From Rhodospirillales bacterium (GTDB lineage: Bacteria > Pseudomonadota > Alphaproteobacteria > Rhodospirillales > UBA2165), in assembly GCA_022823235.1 (NCBI GenBank), contig JAJDXO010000029.1, positions 1 through 45,631 on the forward strand: a stretch of DNA of 45,631 bases. The letters run 5' to 3'. The notes beneath the pieces are model-generated. The model searched no databases. It was not told the DNA's origin and saw nothing but the letters and a program-made list of their open reading frames with translations. A program made the position numbers and the translations under genes. Below are positions 17,452 to 27,999 of the stretch, piece by piece (position 1 is the stretch's first letter; each line of letters opens with the position of its first letter).

Positions 17452-18810
17452 ATGGCGCTTTCCGTTGCCATCATCGGGCGGCCCAATGTCGGCAAATCCA
17501 CCCTGTTCAACCGCCTGGCGGGCAAGAAGCTGGCGTTGGTCGACGATCAGCCGGGCGTCACGCGCGACCGCCGCGAAGGTGACGGTGAACTCGCCGGTCT
17601 GACACTGCATCTGATCGATACGGCCGGATTGGAAGAGGCGGCGGAAGGGTCGCTCGAAGCGCGGATGCGCGCCCAGACCGAACGCGCCGTCGATGACGCC
17701 GACGTGGCGCTGCTGCTGATCGATTCCCGGGCCGGGATAACCCCCCTCGACGAGCATTTCGCCGCCTGGCTCAGGGCGAAGGACACGCCGGTGGTCCTGG
17801 CGGCCAACAAGTGCGAAGGACGCGCCGGCGAGGCCGGCTATTACGAAGCCTTTTCCCTGGGCCTCGGCGAGCCGGTGCCGGTTTCAGCCGAGCATGGAGA
17901 CGGCATGGCCGAGCTCTATGCCGCGCTCGCGCCGTTTGACGAGGCGCCGGAACCGCCGGCCGGCGAAGACCCGGACGACGATGCCGAACGCTCCGGTCCC
18001 CTGCAACTGGCCATCGTCGGGCGTCCCAACGTCGGCAAGTCGACGCTGGTGAACCGCTTGATCGGTGATGACCGGCTGCTGACCGGGCCCGAAGCGGGAA
18101 TCACCCGGGATGCGATCTCCATCGATTGGGAATATGACGGGCAGGCCATCCGGCTGATCGACACCGCCGGACTCCGGCGGCGCGCAAAGGTCACCGAAAA
18201 GCTTGAAAACCTGTCGAGCCGGGACTCGTTTCGGGCGATCCAGTACGCCGAGGTGGTGGTGCTGGTTCTCGACGGTGAAAGCCTGTTGGAGAAGCAGGAC
18301 CTCACCATTGCCCGGCAGGTGATCGATGAGGGCCGTGCATTGGTCATCGCGGTCAATAAATGGGACCTGGTGAAGAAAAAACGCGAGGCTCTCAAGGATC
18401 TGCAGTGGCGGATCGACAACTCGATCCCCCAGGCCAAGGGGATTCGGGCCGTGACGCTCTCGGCCAAGACCGGCCAGGGCCTCGAGCATCTGCTCCCCGC
18501 TCTCCTGAATACCTATCGGTCCTGGAACCGCCGGGTGCCGACGGGCCCGTTGAACCGCTGGCTCGAGGATGTGCTGGAACGCCACCCGCCGCCGGTGACC
18601 GGCGGCCGGCGGCTGCGCATCCGATACATGACCCAGGCCAAGACCCGCCCGCCGACCTTCGTCATCTTCGCGTCCCGCGCCAAGGGAGTTACCGACGCCT
18701 ACCGCCGCTACCTGGTCAACGGGCTCAGGGACCGGTTCGACATTCCCGGCGTACCCATCCGCCTGATGGTGCGTCAGGGCAAGAACCCCTACGCCGGCGA
18801 CGACCGGTAG
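17452..18810 (+). CDS. der: Ribosome-assembly GTPase Der (EngA)
   Basis: This double GTPase is essential for 50S maturation. Domain 1 has GRPNVGKST at 9-17 and DTAGLEE. Domain 2 has a second [16 protein letters not shown] and NKWD. A C-terminal KH-like domain ends the 452-residue protein. The G4 motif of domain 1 reads NKCE instead of NKxD, a variation I have seen in related Der proteins. Start at 17452 follows GGGCGGAAG and removes an upstream extension lying inside bamB. The CULT gene begins on the next base after its stop. Confidence 0.96.
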   Translation: MALSVAIIGRPNVGKSTLFNRLAGKKLALVDDQPGVTRDRREGDGELAGLTLHLIDTAGLEEAAEGSLEARMRAQTERAVDDADVALLLIDSRAGITPLDEHFAAWLRAKDTPVVLAANKCEGRAGEAGYYEAFSLGLGEPVPVSAEHGDGMAELYAALAPFDEAPEPPAGEDPDDDAERSGPLQLAIVGRPNVGKSTLVNRLIGDDRLLTGPEAGITRDAISIDWEYDGQAIRLIDTAGLRRRAKVTEKLENLSSRDSFRAIQYAEVVVLVLDGESLLEKQDLTIARQVIDEGRALVIAVNKWDLVKKKREALKDLQWRIDNSIPQAKGIRAVTLSAKTGQGLEHLLPALLNTYRSWNRRVPTGPLNRWLEDVLERHPPPVTGGRRLRIRYMTQAKTRPPTFVIFASRAKGVTDAYRRYLVNGLRDRFDIPGVPIRLMVRQGKNPYAGDDR

Positions 18811-19173
18811 ATGCCGGATCAGACGCCGGGTGATGTGACCATCGACGAGACCGCCCTCTCGGAGGACGACGCCCTCTACTGTGCCGGCTGCGGCCATTTG
18901 ATCACCAGGGGCCGCTGGCGAATCCGGCGAAACGGCGATCACGAGCATACGGTGTTCAATCCGGCGGGAATCGTCTATCGGGTGGTCTGCTTCAAGGAGG
19001 CGCCGGGCGTGGCGGCCCGTGGCGATCCCTCCGGCGAATTCACCTGGTTCAAGGGCTATGCGTGGCGAATCGCCGACTGCACCGAATGCGGCCTGCACCT
19101 CGGCTGGCGGTTCGAAGGCGAGGACGTCTTCTTCGGTCTGGTCCGAACCAACCTGATCCAGCGGGAAGATTGA
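18811..19173 (+). CDS. CULT-domain protein (bacterial cereblon-like)
   Basis: The 120-residue protein is essentially one CULT domain, the fold of the thalidomide-binding domain of cereblon. It has two zinc pairs, C24/C27 (CAGC) and C90/C93 (CTEC). It also has the sequence FTWFKGYAW, the motif HLGW, and FFGLVR near the end. W79, W85 and W99 line up with the three tryptophans of the human ligand cage (W380, W386, W400), whose surrounding sequence I recall as HSWFPGYAW and HIGW. Secreted or single-domain bacterial members are known, such as the Magnetospirillum protein used as a thalidomide-binding model, and their native role is unknown. No signal peptide is seen. The ATG directly abuts the der stop codon, so translation is probably coupled to der. 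Confidence 0.9.
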   Translation: MPDQTPGDVTIDETALSEDDALYCAGCGHLITRGRWRIRRNGDHEHTVFNPAGIVYRVVCFKEAPGVAARGDPSGEFTWFKGYAWRIADCTECGLHLGWRFEGEDVFFGLVRTNLIQRED

Positions 19174-19238
19174 TCTCCAGGGCCTGTATTCAATTGAGCC
19201 GCTATATTTGGGCTGCGGCGCTGAGGTAAAAATGATTT

Positions 19239-19322
19239 CGTCATGGCCGGGCCTGGACCCGGCCATCCACGTGTATCGCCAGCCGCCAGACGTGGATCAC
19301 CGGGTCAAGCCCGGTGATGACG
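19239..19322. repeat. Large imperfect inverted repeat between convergent genes
   Basis: CGTCAT at 19239 pairs with ATGACG ending at 19322. The arms also contain nested hairpins (CCGGG...CCCGG and ACCGGG...CCCGGT) and an inner CCACGT/ACGTGG pair. The whole could fold as a branched stem. This resembles common alphaproteobacterial intergenic palindromic repeats. It lies between the convergent CULT and coxE genes and could act as a bidirectional transcription barrier. A C-rich repeat fragment follows at about 19332-19362. Confidence 0.6.
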
Positions 19323-19394
19323 ACTTTTGTTCCCTCGCCCCCTTTCAGGGTGAGGGGGTGTGAAAACGAGAATCCCCTAATTGAGTACTGACCC

Positions 19395-20642
19395 CTAAGC
19401 CGCCGACAGGTCCCACTGGGACCGGGCCTCGAGGCGGCGGGGCGCCTCGCGGCTCAGCACCGCGGTCAGTTCGGCGAGGCTGTTCAAATTGTGCACCGGC
19501 CGGAACTCGTCCACGTGGGGCAGGATCGCGCGGATGCCGAGGGATTTCGGCTGGAACTCGTCATAGCGCAGCAGCGGATTCAGCCAGATCAGCCGGCGGC
19601 AGGATTTGTGCAGCCGCTCGATTTCCTTCTCCAGACCGGTCGCCTCGTCCCGGTCCAGCCCGTCGGAGATCAAAAGAACCACCGCGCCCTGGGTCAGCAC
19701 CCGGCGCGACCAATACATGTTGAAGTCGCCGAGACAGTGGCCGATCCGCGTGCCGCCGGCCCAGTCCTCGACCGCCGCGCCCACGTTGGCCAACGCCGCA
19801 TCCACGTCCTTGTTGCGCAGGTACCGGGTCACGTTGGTCAGCCGGGTGCCGAACAGGAACGCGTGGACCCGGTCCCGGTCGTTGGTGACGGCGTGCATGA
19901 AATGAAGCAGCATCCGCGAGTAGCGGTCCATGGAACCGGACACGTCGCAGATGATGACCAACGGCGGATGGCGGGTGCGGCGCTTGCGGCACTGGATCGG
20001 AATGTAGTCGCTGCCCGACCTGAGCGCGGCGCGCAGGGTTTTCCGCATATCGACCCGGGCGCCCGCCGGATCCATGCGGAACCGCCGGGTGGGAAGTTCC
20101 ATGATCGAGAGCCGCATGCGCTGCACGGCGGCGATGGCCTCGGCCACCTCGTCCGCCGACATCTTGTCGAAATCCTTGTCGCCCAGGACCTCGTTGGTGC
20201 TCCAGGTCAGCGAGGCATCGAGCTCGATCTCTTCCTCTTCGAGCTCCCGGCCCTCGCCGGAATTGCCGGACATGGCCTCCGCCACCCGGCGGGATATCTC
20301 CTCCGCCGGCGGCGCTTCCTCGCCCCCCCCGATCTCCGGCACCATCATCTGCATCATGCGTTCAAGAATTTGCGGATTGCGCCAGAAGATGTGGAACGCC
20401 TGATCGAATATTTCGCGCTGGTCCCGGCGATTGACGAACACCGCATGCAGGGTCCAGTAGAAATCTTCCCGGCTGCCGAGCCCAACGACAGTGACCGCCC
20501 GCAGGGCCTCGATCACCTGGCCGGGGCCGATGGGCAGGCCGGCCGCCCGAAGCACCCGGGCAAAATGCATGATGTTCTCGAACAGGCGCCCGCCCGCATC
20601 CGTTTCGGGAGCATCGGGGATGTCCGGATTGCCGGCGGGCAT
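19395..20642 (-). CDS. coxE: CoxE-like VWA-domain protein
   Basis: The 415-residue protein carries a von Willebrand A domain with a MIDAS DxSxS motif (DVSGSMD, 233-239) after an acidic, Glu-rich region (around 134-142). CoxE-type VWA proteins work with the MoxR ATPase CoxD to mature the Mo/Cu site of CO dehydrogenase-type enzymes. Start at 20642 (MPAGNPDIPD) is chosen. The open frame extends upstream, but that part lies across coxD in another frame. It lies 2 bases after the coxD stop, last gene of the minus-strand operon. Confidence 0.88.
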   Translation of the reverse strand: MPAGNPDIPDAPETDAGGRLFENIMHFARVLRAAGLPIGPGQVIEALRAVTVVGLGSREDFYWTLHAVFVNRRDQREIFDQAFHIFWRNPQILERMMQMMVPEIGGGEEAPPAEEISRRVAEAMSGNSGEGRELEEEEIELDASLTWSTNEVLGDKDFDKMSADEVAEAIAAVQRMRLSIMELPTRRFRMDPAGARVDMRKTLRAALRSGSDYIPIQCRKRRTRHPPLVIICDVSGSMDRYSRMLLHFMHAVTNDRDRVHAFLFGTRLTNVTRYLRNKDVDAALANVGAAVEDWAGGTRIGHCLGDFNMYWSRRVLTQGAVVLLISDGLDRDEATGLEKEIERLHKSCRRLIWLNPLLRYDEFQPKSLGIRAILPHVDEFRPVHNLNSLAELTAVLSREAPRRLEARSQWDLSAA

Positions 20643-20644
20643 GT

Positions 20645-21562
20645 TCAGGCCGGCGCCGCGGCGAGTTCGGCCTTCACCTCGGTCAGGATGCGATTGGCCT
20701 CGCTGCCCTGGATGCGCTGGATATCGTCCTGATATTTGAGGATGGCGCCCAGCGTGTCGTTGACGGTCTCCGGATCGAGGGACAAGCAATCGAGCTGGGT
20801 CAGCGCATGGGCCCAGTCGATGGTCTCGGCGATTCCCGGCAGCTTGAACAAATCCATGTCGCGGAGCCGGTGGACGAAGCCGACCACCTCCGCCGACAGG
20901 CTCGCCGGCGCTTCCGGCGCCTTCACCTGGAGGATTTCCAGTTCGCGCGCCGCATTGGGAAATCCGACCCAGTGATAGAAGCACCGGCGCTTCAATGCGT
21001 CGTGAATTTCCCGAGTCCGGTTGGAGGTGATGACGACAATGGGCGGTTCGGCCGCCTTGATGGTGCCGATCTCGGGAATGGTGATCTGGAAGTCGGACAG
21101 CACCTCCAGCAAATAGGCCTCGAACGGCTCGTCGGTCCGGTCGAGTTCGTCGATCAACAGGATGGGCGGGCCGTCGGCCTGCGGCTCCAGGCTCTGCAAA
21201 AGCGGCCGCTTGATCAGGAACTGATCGCCGAAAATATCCGATTCCAGCGTATCCCGGTCCCGGTCGCCGGCCGCCTCGGACATGCGGATCTCCACCATCT
21301 GGCGGGGATAGTTCCATTCATAGACCGCGGTGGTGACGTCGAGGCCCTCGTAGCATTGAAGACGCAGCAGCCGCCGGCCGAGGGTCTCGGACAGGACCTT
21401 GGCGACCTCGGTCTTGCCGACGCCGGCCTCGCCCTCAAGGAACAGGGGCCGGCCCAGGCTCAACGAGAGATACAGCGCCGTCGCCAGGCTGCGGTTGGCC
21501 AGGTAGTTCCCGCCCCGGAGGGTCTCGATGGTGCCGTCGACGGAACCCGGAATGGCTGCCAT
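20645..21562 (-). CDS. coxD: CoxD-like MoxR-family AAA+ ATPase
   Basis: This 305-residue MoxR ATPase has Walker A GEAGVGKT (44-51), Walker B ILLIDELD, and the family segments LIRLQCYEGLD-like (LLRLQCYEGLD) and YEWNYPRQM. CoxD unfolds or remodels the CoxL precursor during metal insertion in CO oxidisers. Start at 21562 is supported by AAGGGA about 10 bases upstream and by the family N-terminus; ATG 21613 would add 17 residues. It follows coxM after a 116-base gap and precedes coxE by 2 bases. Confidence 0.88.
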   Translation of the reverse strand: MAAIPGSVDGTIETLRGGNYLANRSLATALYLSLSLGRPLFLEGEAGVGKTEVAKVLSETLGRRLLRLQCYEGLDVTTAVYEWNYPRQMVEIRMSEAAGDRDRDTLESDIFGDQFLIKRPLLQSLEPQADGPPILLIDELDRTDEPFEAYLLEVLSDFQITIPEIGTIKAAEPPIVVITSNRTREIHDALKRRCFYHWVGFPNAARELEILQVKAPEAPASLSAEVVGFVHRLRDMDLFKLPGIAETIDWAHALTQLDCLSLDPETVNDTLGAILKYQDDIQRIQGSEANRILTEVKAELAAAPA

Positions 21563-21678
21563 TGGGTCAGCGTCCCTTGTTTTCGATTTAACGAGCGGCG
21601 CGAGCATAGGCACCGCCGCCGCCCCTGTCCATCATTGGAGCGGCGGCCAGAGCGCCTGTCCGGGGTTGCGGCCTTAGG

Positions 21679-22476
21679 CTAGCCCGCCGCCGCGGCCACG
21701 GCGCGCTTGGCGATAATGCCCACCAGATGCGCCCGGTAGTCGGACGCCGCATGGAGGTCGGACGCCATGTCGCCTTCGGAGACGCTGATGCCCTCCAGCG
21801 CATCGGCGCTGAACGATCCGCCGAGGGCCGATTCCATGTCGCCCTGACGGAAAACGCCGTTGGCGCCCGCGCCGGTCACCGCGACCCGCGTGCCGGCCGG
21901 GCCGTCGGAAACGAAGACGCCCACCAGCGCGTAGCGCGACGCCGGATTGGGGAACTTCTCGTAGGCCGCCCTGGCGGGCACCGGGAACCTGACCGCGGTG
22001 ATGATCTCGCCCGAATCCAGCGCGGTTTCGAACAGGCCCTTGAAGAAGTCGTCCGCCGCGATCTCGCGGTTGTTGGTGACGATGGTGGCGCCGAGGCCCA
22101 GGCAGGCCGCCGGATAGTCGGCGGCCGGATCGTTGTTGGCGATGGACCCGCCGATGGTGCCCCGGTTGCGGACCTGCGCATCGCCGATGCCGCCGGCCAT
22201 GGCGGCGAGCGCCGGGATGGCATTTTGGACATCGGCCGAGCCCGCCACGTCGGCATGCCGGGTCATGGCGCCGATTGTCACCGTGTCGCCGTCCACCGAG
22301 ATGCCTTTCAGGTCGCCGATACCGGCGAGATCCACCAGATCCGACGGATCCGACAGGCCGAGCTTGATCGACGGCAGGATGGTCATGCCGCCCGCCAAGG
22401 GGAGCGCGTCTTCGGACGAGGATTTGCCGGCGGCGTCGGCGACGTCGCTGGCCTTGTGATAATTGAATCCGCTCAT
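21679..22476 (-). CDS. coxM: CO-dehydrogenase-type FAD subunit (medium)
   Basis: The 265-residue flavoprotein carries FAD between the iron-sulfur small subunit and the final acceptor. The FAD motifs AGGMT (28-32) and TIGGS (107-111) are present, the first as the Met variant of AGGHS. NRGTIGGSIANNDPAADYP is the characteristic stretch. The C-terminal CODH-flavoprotein domain follows. It starts 3 bases after the coxL stop. The length is typical, a little shorter than Oligotropha CoxM (288). Confidence 0.92.
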   Translation of the reverse strand: MSGFNYHKASDVADAAGKSSSEDALPLAGGMTILPSIKLGLSDPSDLVDLAGIGDLKGISVDGDTVTIGAMTRHADVAGSADVQNAIPALAAMAGGIGDAQVRNRGTIGGSIANNDPAADYPAACLGLGATIVTNNREIAADDFFKGLFETALDSGEIITAVRFPVPARAAYEKFPNPASRYALVGVFVSDGPAGTRVAVTGAGANGVFRQGDMESALGGSFSADALEGISVSEGDMASDLHAASDYRAHLVGIIAKRAVAAAAG

Positions 22477-22479
22477 GAT

Positions 22480-24843
22480 TTACGCTCCTGCTTCCTGAAG
22501 GGCCCGCCAGACATTTTGCGGCGAGGCCGGCAACGGCACATCGGTGACGCCCTTTTCCGCGAGCGCATCGACCACCGCATTGATCACCGCCGGGGTGGAG
22601 CCGATGGCACCCACCTCGCCGACACCCTTCACACCCAGCGAATTGTGGGCGCAGAGAGTCTCTTCGGTCGAGACGTGATAGGACGGCACGTCGTCGGCCC
22701 GGGGCATGGTGTAGTCCATATAGGACCCGCTGAGCAGCTGGCCGTTTTCGTCATAGACGGCATTCTCCATCAGCGCCTGGCCGATGCCCTGGGTGACGCC
22801 GCCGTGAACCTGGCCTTCGACGATCATCGGGTTGATCACCCGCCCCACATCATCGACGGCGGTGAAGTTGACCACGTCCACCACGCCGGTGTCCGGGTCC
22901 ACATCCACCTCGCAGACGTGGCAGCCGCCCGGGAAGGTGAAGTTCAGCGGATCGTAGAACGCCGATTCCTCCAGCCCCGGCTCCAGGGTCTCGTGGGGGT
23001 AGTTGTGGGGCACGTAGGCCGCCAGCGCCACTTCGCCGAAGGCCATGGCCTTGTCGGTGCCCTTCACCGTATAGGATCCGTCCGCGAACTCGATATCGGC
23101 CTCGGACGCCTCCAGGATGTGGGCCGCGATCTTCCTGCCCTTGTCGACGATCTTGTTGGCCGCCCGGAGGATGGCTTCGCCGCCCACCGCCAGCGACCGG
23201 GAGCCGTAGGTTCCCATGCCGAATTGGATCTTAGACGTATCGCCGTGGACGATGTCGACGGCCTCGAAGTCGACGCCGAGCTGCTCGGAAACGAGCTGCG
23301 CAAACGTCGTCTCGTGGCTTTGCCCGTGGGAGTGGGAGCCGGTGAACACGGTCACGCTGCCCGTCGGGTGGACGCGGACCACCGCCGATTCGTAGAGACC
23401 GGCCCGGGCGCCCAGGGCCCCCGCCACCGCCGAGGGCGCGACGCCGCAGGCCTCGATATAGGTGGAGTAGCCGAGCCCCCGAAGCTTGCCGTCCCTGGCG
23501 GCGGCTTCCTTGCGTTCGGCGAAGCCGTCGACGTCCGCCGCCTCGAGGGCCGCCGACAGGGTGGCTTCGTAATCGCCGGAATCGTATTGCAGCGCCACCG
23601 GCGTCTGATAGGGGAAGGCATCGGACGGAATGAAGTTCTTCCGCCGGATTTCCACCTGGTCGATACCCATCTCGCGGGCCGCCTTGGAGACGATCCGTTC
23701 AAGCAGATAGGACGCTTCCGGCCGCCCCGCCCCGCGGTACGCGTCCACCGGCACCGTGTTGGTGAACACGGCGCGGATGTTGGCGTAGATCAGCGGCGTG
23801 GTGTAGACGCCCGCCAGCAGGGTCGCATGCAGATAGGTCGGTATCGCGGGCGCAAACGAGGAGAGATAGCTCCCCATATTGGCGAGGGTCCGGACCCGCA
23901 GCCCCAGGAACTTTCCTTCCTTGTCGAGGGCAAGCTCGGCATGGGTGACGTGATCCCGCCCATGCGCATCGGTCATGAAACTCTCCGAACGCTCGGCGGT
24001 CCACTTGATGGGCCGGCCCACCTTGGCCGCCGCCCAGGTCAGCACCGCCTCTTCGGCGTAGTGGAAAATCTTCGAGCCGAAGCCGCCGCCCACATCGGGC
24101 GCGACGATCTTGAGCTTGTGCTCGGGGATCTGCAGCACGAACGCGCCCATCAGCAGCCGGATGACGTGCGGGTTCTGGGTCGTCGTGTAGAGGGTGTAGT
24201 CCCCGGACGCCGCCTCGTACTCGGCCAACGCAACCCGCGGTTCGATGGCGTTGGGGATCAGCCGGTTGTTGACGATGTCGATGGAGGTGACGTGGTCGGC
24301 CTCGTCGAACGCCGCATCCACGTCGGCCTTCTCGCCGATGGCCCAGTCGTAACAGGTATTTTCCGCCGCTTCGTCGTGGACCAGCGTGCCGCCTTCGATG
24401 GCCTTTTTCATGTCGACCACCGCCGGCAGTTGGTTGAGGTCGGCCTCGATCAATTGGGCCGCCGCCTTGGCCTGCTTCCTGGTCTCGGCCACCACCACGG
24501 CGATGGCATCGCCCACATGGCGGACCTTGCCCTGGGCAAGCGCGGGATGGGCCGGCTCGATCATCGGATCGCCGTTTTGGAACGTGAGCCCCCAGCCGCA
24601 GGGAATCCCGCCCACTTCGTCGGCCGCCAGATCGGCGCCGGTGAACACGGCGAGGACGCCGTCGGCCTGCTCGGCGGCGGATGTATCGACGCCGTTGATC
24701 TCCGCGTGGGCCACCTGGCTGCGCAGGAAATACGCATAGGTCTGGCCCGGCCGGTTGATGTCGTCGGTGTAATTGCCGTTCCCGGTGAGGAACCGCCTGT
24801 CTTCCTTGCGTTTTACCGAAACGCCAATTCCATGCTCGGTCAT
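22480..24843 (-). CDS. coxL: Form II CO-dehydrogenase-like molybdenum hydroxylase large subunit
   Basis: This 787-residue molybdopterin-cytosine-dinucleotide subunit belongs to the xanthine oxidase family. It has GGGFGSK (252-258) and the active-site loop AYRGAGR (368-374). It also has the catalytic glutamate E743 in [12 protein letters not shown]. Proven aerobic CO dehydrogenase (form I) carries AYxCSFR with a copper-ligand cysteine; AYRGAGR is the form II signature. CO oxidation by form II enzymes is disputed, so the true substrate may be an aldehyde, N-heterocycle or other compound. It lies 4 bases after coxS. Confidence 0.93.
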   Translation of the reverse strand: MTEHGIGVSVKRKEDRRFLTGNGNYTDDINRPGQTYAYFLRSQVAHAEINGVDTSAAEQADGVLAVFTGADLAADEVGGIPCGWGLTFQNGDPMIEPAHPALAQGKVRHVGDAIAVVVAETRKQAKAAAQLIEADLNQLPAVVDMKKAIEGGTLVHDEAAENTCYDWAIGEKADVDAAFDEADHVTSIDIVNNRLIPNAIEPRVALAEYEAASGDYTLYTTTQNPHVIRLLMGAFVLQIPEHKLKIVAPDVGGGFGSKIFHYAEEAVLTWAAAKVGRPIKWTAERSESFMTDAHGRDHVTHAELALDKEGKFLGLRVRTLANMGSYLSSFAPAIPTYLHATLLAGVYTTPLIYANIRAVFTNTVPVDAYRGAGRPEASYLLERIVSKAAREMGIDQVEIRRKNFIPSDAFPYQTPVALQYDSGDYEATLSAALEAADVDGFAERKEAAARDGKLRGLGYSTYIEACGVAPSAVAGALGARAGLYESAVVRVHPTGSVTVFTGSHSHGQSHETTFAQLVSEQLGVDFEAVDIVHGDTSKIQFGMGTYGSRSLAVGGEAILRAANKIVDKGRKIAAHILEASEADIEFADGSYTVKGTDKAMAFGEVALAAYVPHNYPHETLEPGLEESAFYDPLNFTFPGGCHVCEVDVDPDTGVVDVVNFTAVDDVGRVINPMIVEGQVHGGVTQGIGQALMENAVYDENGQLLSGSYMDYTMPRADDVPSYHVSTEETLCAHNSLGVKGVGEVGAIGSTPAVINAVVDALAEKGVTDVPLPASPQNVWRALQEAGA

Positions 24844-24847
24844 GGCC

Positions 24848-25315
<468 letters not shown>

Positions 25316-25439
25316 GTGAACCTCCCATCTAAGGTCTTAAGTTGTCGCCGTCCGTTCTGGACGATTTGCGGTCCGTTCCGACCCGACCTTGATGAAAGTG
25401 TGCGGCTGGCCCGGTTCAAAATCAAGGGACATTAAACAG

Positions 25440-25463
25440 AAAGGGCGGCATTTGCCGCCCTTT
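25440..25463. other. Perfect 10-bp hairpin in a divergent promoter region
   Basis: AAAGGGCGGC (25440-25449) and GCCGCCCTTT (25454-25463) are perfect arms around ATTT. On the minus strand the stem is followed by CTGTTT, giving a weak T-rich tail. It looks like an intrinsic terminator, yet it lies between the divergent coxS and monooxygenase genes, where no gene end is expected. It could be an attenuator in the coxS leader, the end of a small RNA, or a protein-binding site. Confidence 0.6.
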
Positions 25464-25564
25464 GTTGCGATCACGATCCGGTTCCGGGTCCGAACGCCAA
25501 CTTGGCAATCGCGGAAGACTGCAGATGGTTTTTCACGGCGCCGGTTTACTGCCATGATGTCCTC

Positions 25565-27169
25565 GTGAGAAAGCAGGAAAATCAGGACCCCCTGGACGTC
25601 ATCATCGTCGGCGCGGGCTTGGCCGGCCTTTATATGCTCCACAGGCTCGGCGGGCTGGGATTTACCGCCAAAATCCTGGAGGCCGGCGCCGGCGTCGGCG
25701 GTACGTGGTATTGGAACCGGTATCCCGGCGCCCGATGCGATGTCGATAACATGTTTTACTCCTATAGTTTCGACGAGGCGTTGGACGAGGAATGGAATTG
25801 GACCGAACGCTATCCGAGCCAGCCCGAATTACTGAAATACATCAATCACGTCGCCGACAGATTCGGCCTGTGGCCCGACATTCAGCTGAATACGCGCGTC
25901 GTTTCGGCGATTTTCGATGCAGGCAAGGCCGCCTGGCGGATCGAGACCGAAACGGGTGAAAACTTTTCGGCCCGGTATGTCGTCATGGCGACCGGATGTC
26001 TGTCGGCCGCCAACGTGCCCGACTTTGACGGGCTGAACGGGTTTCAAGGACGCGTGTTTCATACCGGCCATTGGCCGGCCGAGGAAATCGATTTCACCGG
26101 CCGCCGCGTCGGCGTCGTCGGCACGGGCTCGACAGGGGTTCAGGTGATCCAGGAAGTCGCCAAGCAGGCGGACCATCTTACCGTATTTCAAAGGACCGCA
26201 AGCTACGTCGTGGAAGCCTTCAACCGGCCTCTCGACGCGGAGGACCGGACCTACTTCAAGGCGAACCGGCACGAGTTGAGGGAGGCGGCGAAGAATACAT
26301 TCGGCGGCTTCTCCACAATGGCGAATGACCAGTCGGCCCTATCGGTGACCGAAGAGGATTGCCGGCGAAAACTCGAGGAAGCCTGGCGGGCCGGCGGCAT
26401 CTCGCTGCTGGCCTCATTCAACGATTTCGCGTTTAGCGAAGAAGCGAATTTGCGCGCTCAGGATTTCGTTCGCGACAAGATTCGCCGGGCCGTGCGCGAC
26501 CCTGAAACGGCCGAGAAATTACTGCCCCGCCATACCATCGGCTGCAAGCGGCTCTGCCTCGGCAACAACTATTATGAGACCTACAACCGGGACAACGTGA
26601 CGCTGGTTCCGCTGGGGGACGAAGGGATCGAGCGGATAACGGCAACCGGCCTGATCGCCGGCGGCGCGGCATTTGACCTCGATGACCTCGTCCTGGCGAC
26701 CGGGTTCGATGCCATGACCGGCGCACTCAACAGGATCGACATCGAGGGGCAGGCGGGCCTCACCCTGCGGAAGGCGTGGGAGGCGGGTCCCCGGACCCAT
26801 CTCGGCCTGATGTCGCACGGCTTTCCGAATCTCTTCATGGTCACCGGCCCCGGAAGTCCGTCCGTGCTCTCCAACATGCTGCCGACCATAGAGCACCATG
26901 TGGACTGGATAGCCGATTGCCTCGACCACATGCGCCGGAATGAAATCAGCGAGATCGAAGCCGATCTGCCGGCCCAGGACCGGTGGGTGGAGCATGTCAA
27001 CGAGACGGCGGCGAAGACTCTCCGCTACTCGTGCAGTTCGTGGTATCTCGGCGCCAACGTGCCCGGAAAGCCGCGGGTCTTCATGCCGTATATCGGCGGC
27101 ATGCCGTCCTACAGGGAGACCTGTGCAGCGGTCGTCGACAACGGCTATGAGGGTTTTGTCCTGAAATAG
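25565..27169 (+). CDS. Flavin-containing Baeyer-Villiger monooxygenase
   Basis: This class B flavoprotein inserts oxygen next to a ketone to give an ester or lactone, using FAD and NADPH. Two Rossmann motifs (GAGLAG near residue 16 and GTGSTG near 186) flank the Baeyer-Villiger fingerprint FQGRVFHTGHWP (160-171), which matches FxGxxxHTxxWP exactly. The 534-residue length fits cyclohexanone/phenylacetone-type enzymes. GTG 25565 is my preferred start; TTG 25502 would add 21 residues, and neither has a strong ribosome site. It is alone on the plus strand, divergent from coxS. The substrate is unknown. Confidence 0.92.
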   Translation: MRKQENQDPLDVIIVGAGLAGLYMLHRLGGLGFTAKILEAGAGVGGTWYWNRYPGARCDVDNMFYSYSFDEALDEEWNWTERYPSQPELLKYINHVADRFGLWPDIQLNTRVVSAIFDAGKAAWRIETETGENFSARYVVMATGCLSAANVPDFDGLNGFQGRVFHTGHWPAEEIDFTGRRVGVVGTGSTGVQVIQEVAKQADHLTVFQRTASYVVEAFNRPLDAEDRTYFKANRHELREAAKNTFGGFSTMANDQSALSVTEEDCRRKLEEAWRAGGISLLASFNDFAFSEEANLRAQDFVRDKIRRAVRDPETAEKLLPRHTIGCKRLCLGNNYYETYNRDNVTLVPLGDEGIERITATGLIAGGAAFDLDDLVLATGFDAMTGALNRIDIEGQAGLTLRKAWEAGPRTHLGLMSHGFPNLFMVTGPGSPSVLSNMLPTIEHHVDWIADCLDHMRRNEISEIEADLPAQDRWVEHVNETAAKTLRYSCSSWYLGANVPGKPRVFMPYIGGMPSYRETCAAVVDNGYEGFVLK

Positions 27170-27230
27170 CCGTCCCTCCCCAGCGCCCCGGACCCGGCCG
27201 ATCGTGGACATGAATGAACTGAATTTCCCT

Positions 27231-27977
27231 TCAGTTATCCGACAATAGACGGCCGAACCCCTGAATGGGCTCATCGATGCCCGCGGCGCGCAAACTCGCC
27301 CAGAATGTAACGGTGTTGCTCGTTATCACCGGCTTGCCGAGTTCATCTTCCAACACGGCGACAACCTGGGCCGAACCGAAATTCGCGCAGCTTATCAATA
27401 TCGCTTCGGCTTCGGGACAGTCGACGGAAAGCGCATGGTCATAAATCGCCTGGGGTGAAACCGCGCCGAACCGCCGGCCGAGCGCCGTGCCGGTTTCCTT
27501 GAAATCCATGCCGGCTATCGCCGCCACCTCGACGCCGTGACCGGTGAGATAGGCTTTTTCGTGTTCGTTGGTTGCCCGGGAATAAGGTGTCGCCAGCGCA
27601 ATTCGGGAGGCCCCCAAGGTCTTCAATGCGGCAAGTATCGATCCCGCGGTCGACACCGCGTTTACGCCGGAGGTCCCTTCCAGCTTGCCGATGAGCAGAT
27701 CGGCGGGGCAGGCCATCGAGCCGACCGTGCAATTATAGGCGACTGCATCGACGGCGCAGTTTCGAAGCTCCATCAGGCGCACCTCCAGATCGTCCATCAG
27801 GCTCTCGAAATTATCCTCCTCGGGATGAAAATGGATGGGCATGCGGGTGAAATGCACGGTTACGCCGGCGGGTTTCATGGCATTGAATTCAGGTTCGGTA
27901 ACCGTGTTTTCGGTCGGCGTAATGACGCCTATTTTCGCCCGCCAACCCAGCGGAGAACTTTGAATTTCCGATAGCAT
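27231..27977 (-). CDS. Maleate isomerase / Asp-Glu racemase superfamily enzyme
   Basis: The 248-residue protein has the two-cysteine active site of this superfamily: C83 in YNCTVGS and C197 in LISCANFGS. These are very near C82 and C200 of the nicotinate-pathway maleate isomerase. N-terminal GVITPTENTVTEPEF resembles maleate isomerase and arylmalonate decarboxylase sequences. Start at 27977 is chosen for a GGGGAG ribosome site. It follows the RutA-like gene by 22 bases in the same direction, so the two probably form an operon. Cis-trans isomerisation of a ring-cleavage product is an inference; racemase or decarboxylase activity is possible. Confidence 0.85.
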   Translation of the reverse strand: MLSEIQSSPLGWRAKIGVITPTENTVTEPEFNAMKPAGVTVHFTRMPIHFHPEEDNFESLMDDLEVRLMELRNCAVDAVAYNCTVGSMACPADLLIGKLEGTSGVNAVSTAGSILAALKTLGASRIALATPYSRATNEHEKAYLTGHGVEVAAIAGMDFKETGTALGRRFGAVSPQAIYDHALSVDCPEAEAILISCANFGSAQVVAVLEDELGKPVITSNTVTFWASLRAAGIDEPIQGFGRLLSDN

Positions 27978-27999
27978 CGGGACTCCCCTGCCGCCGAAT

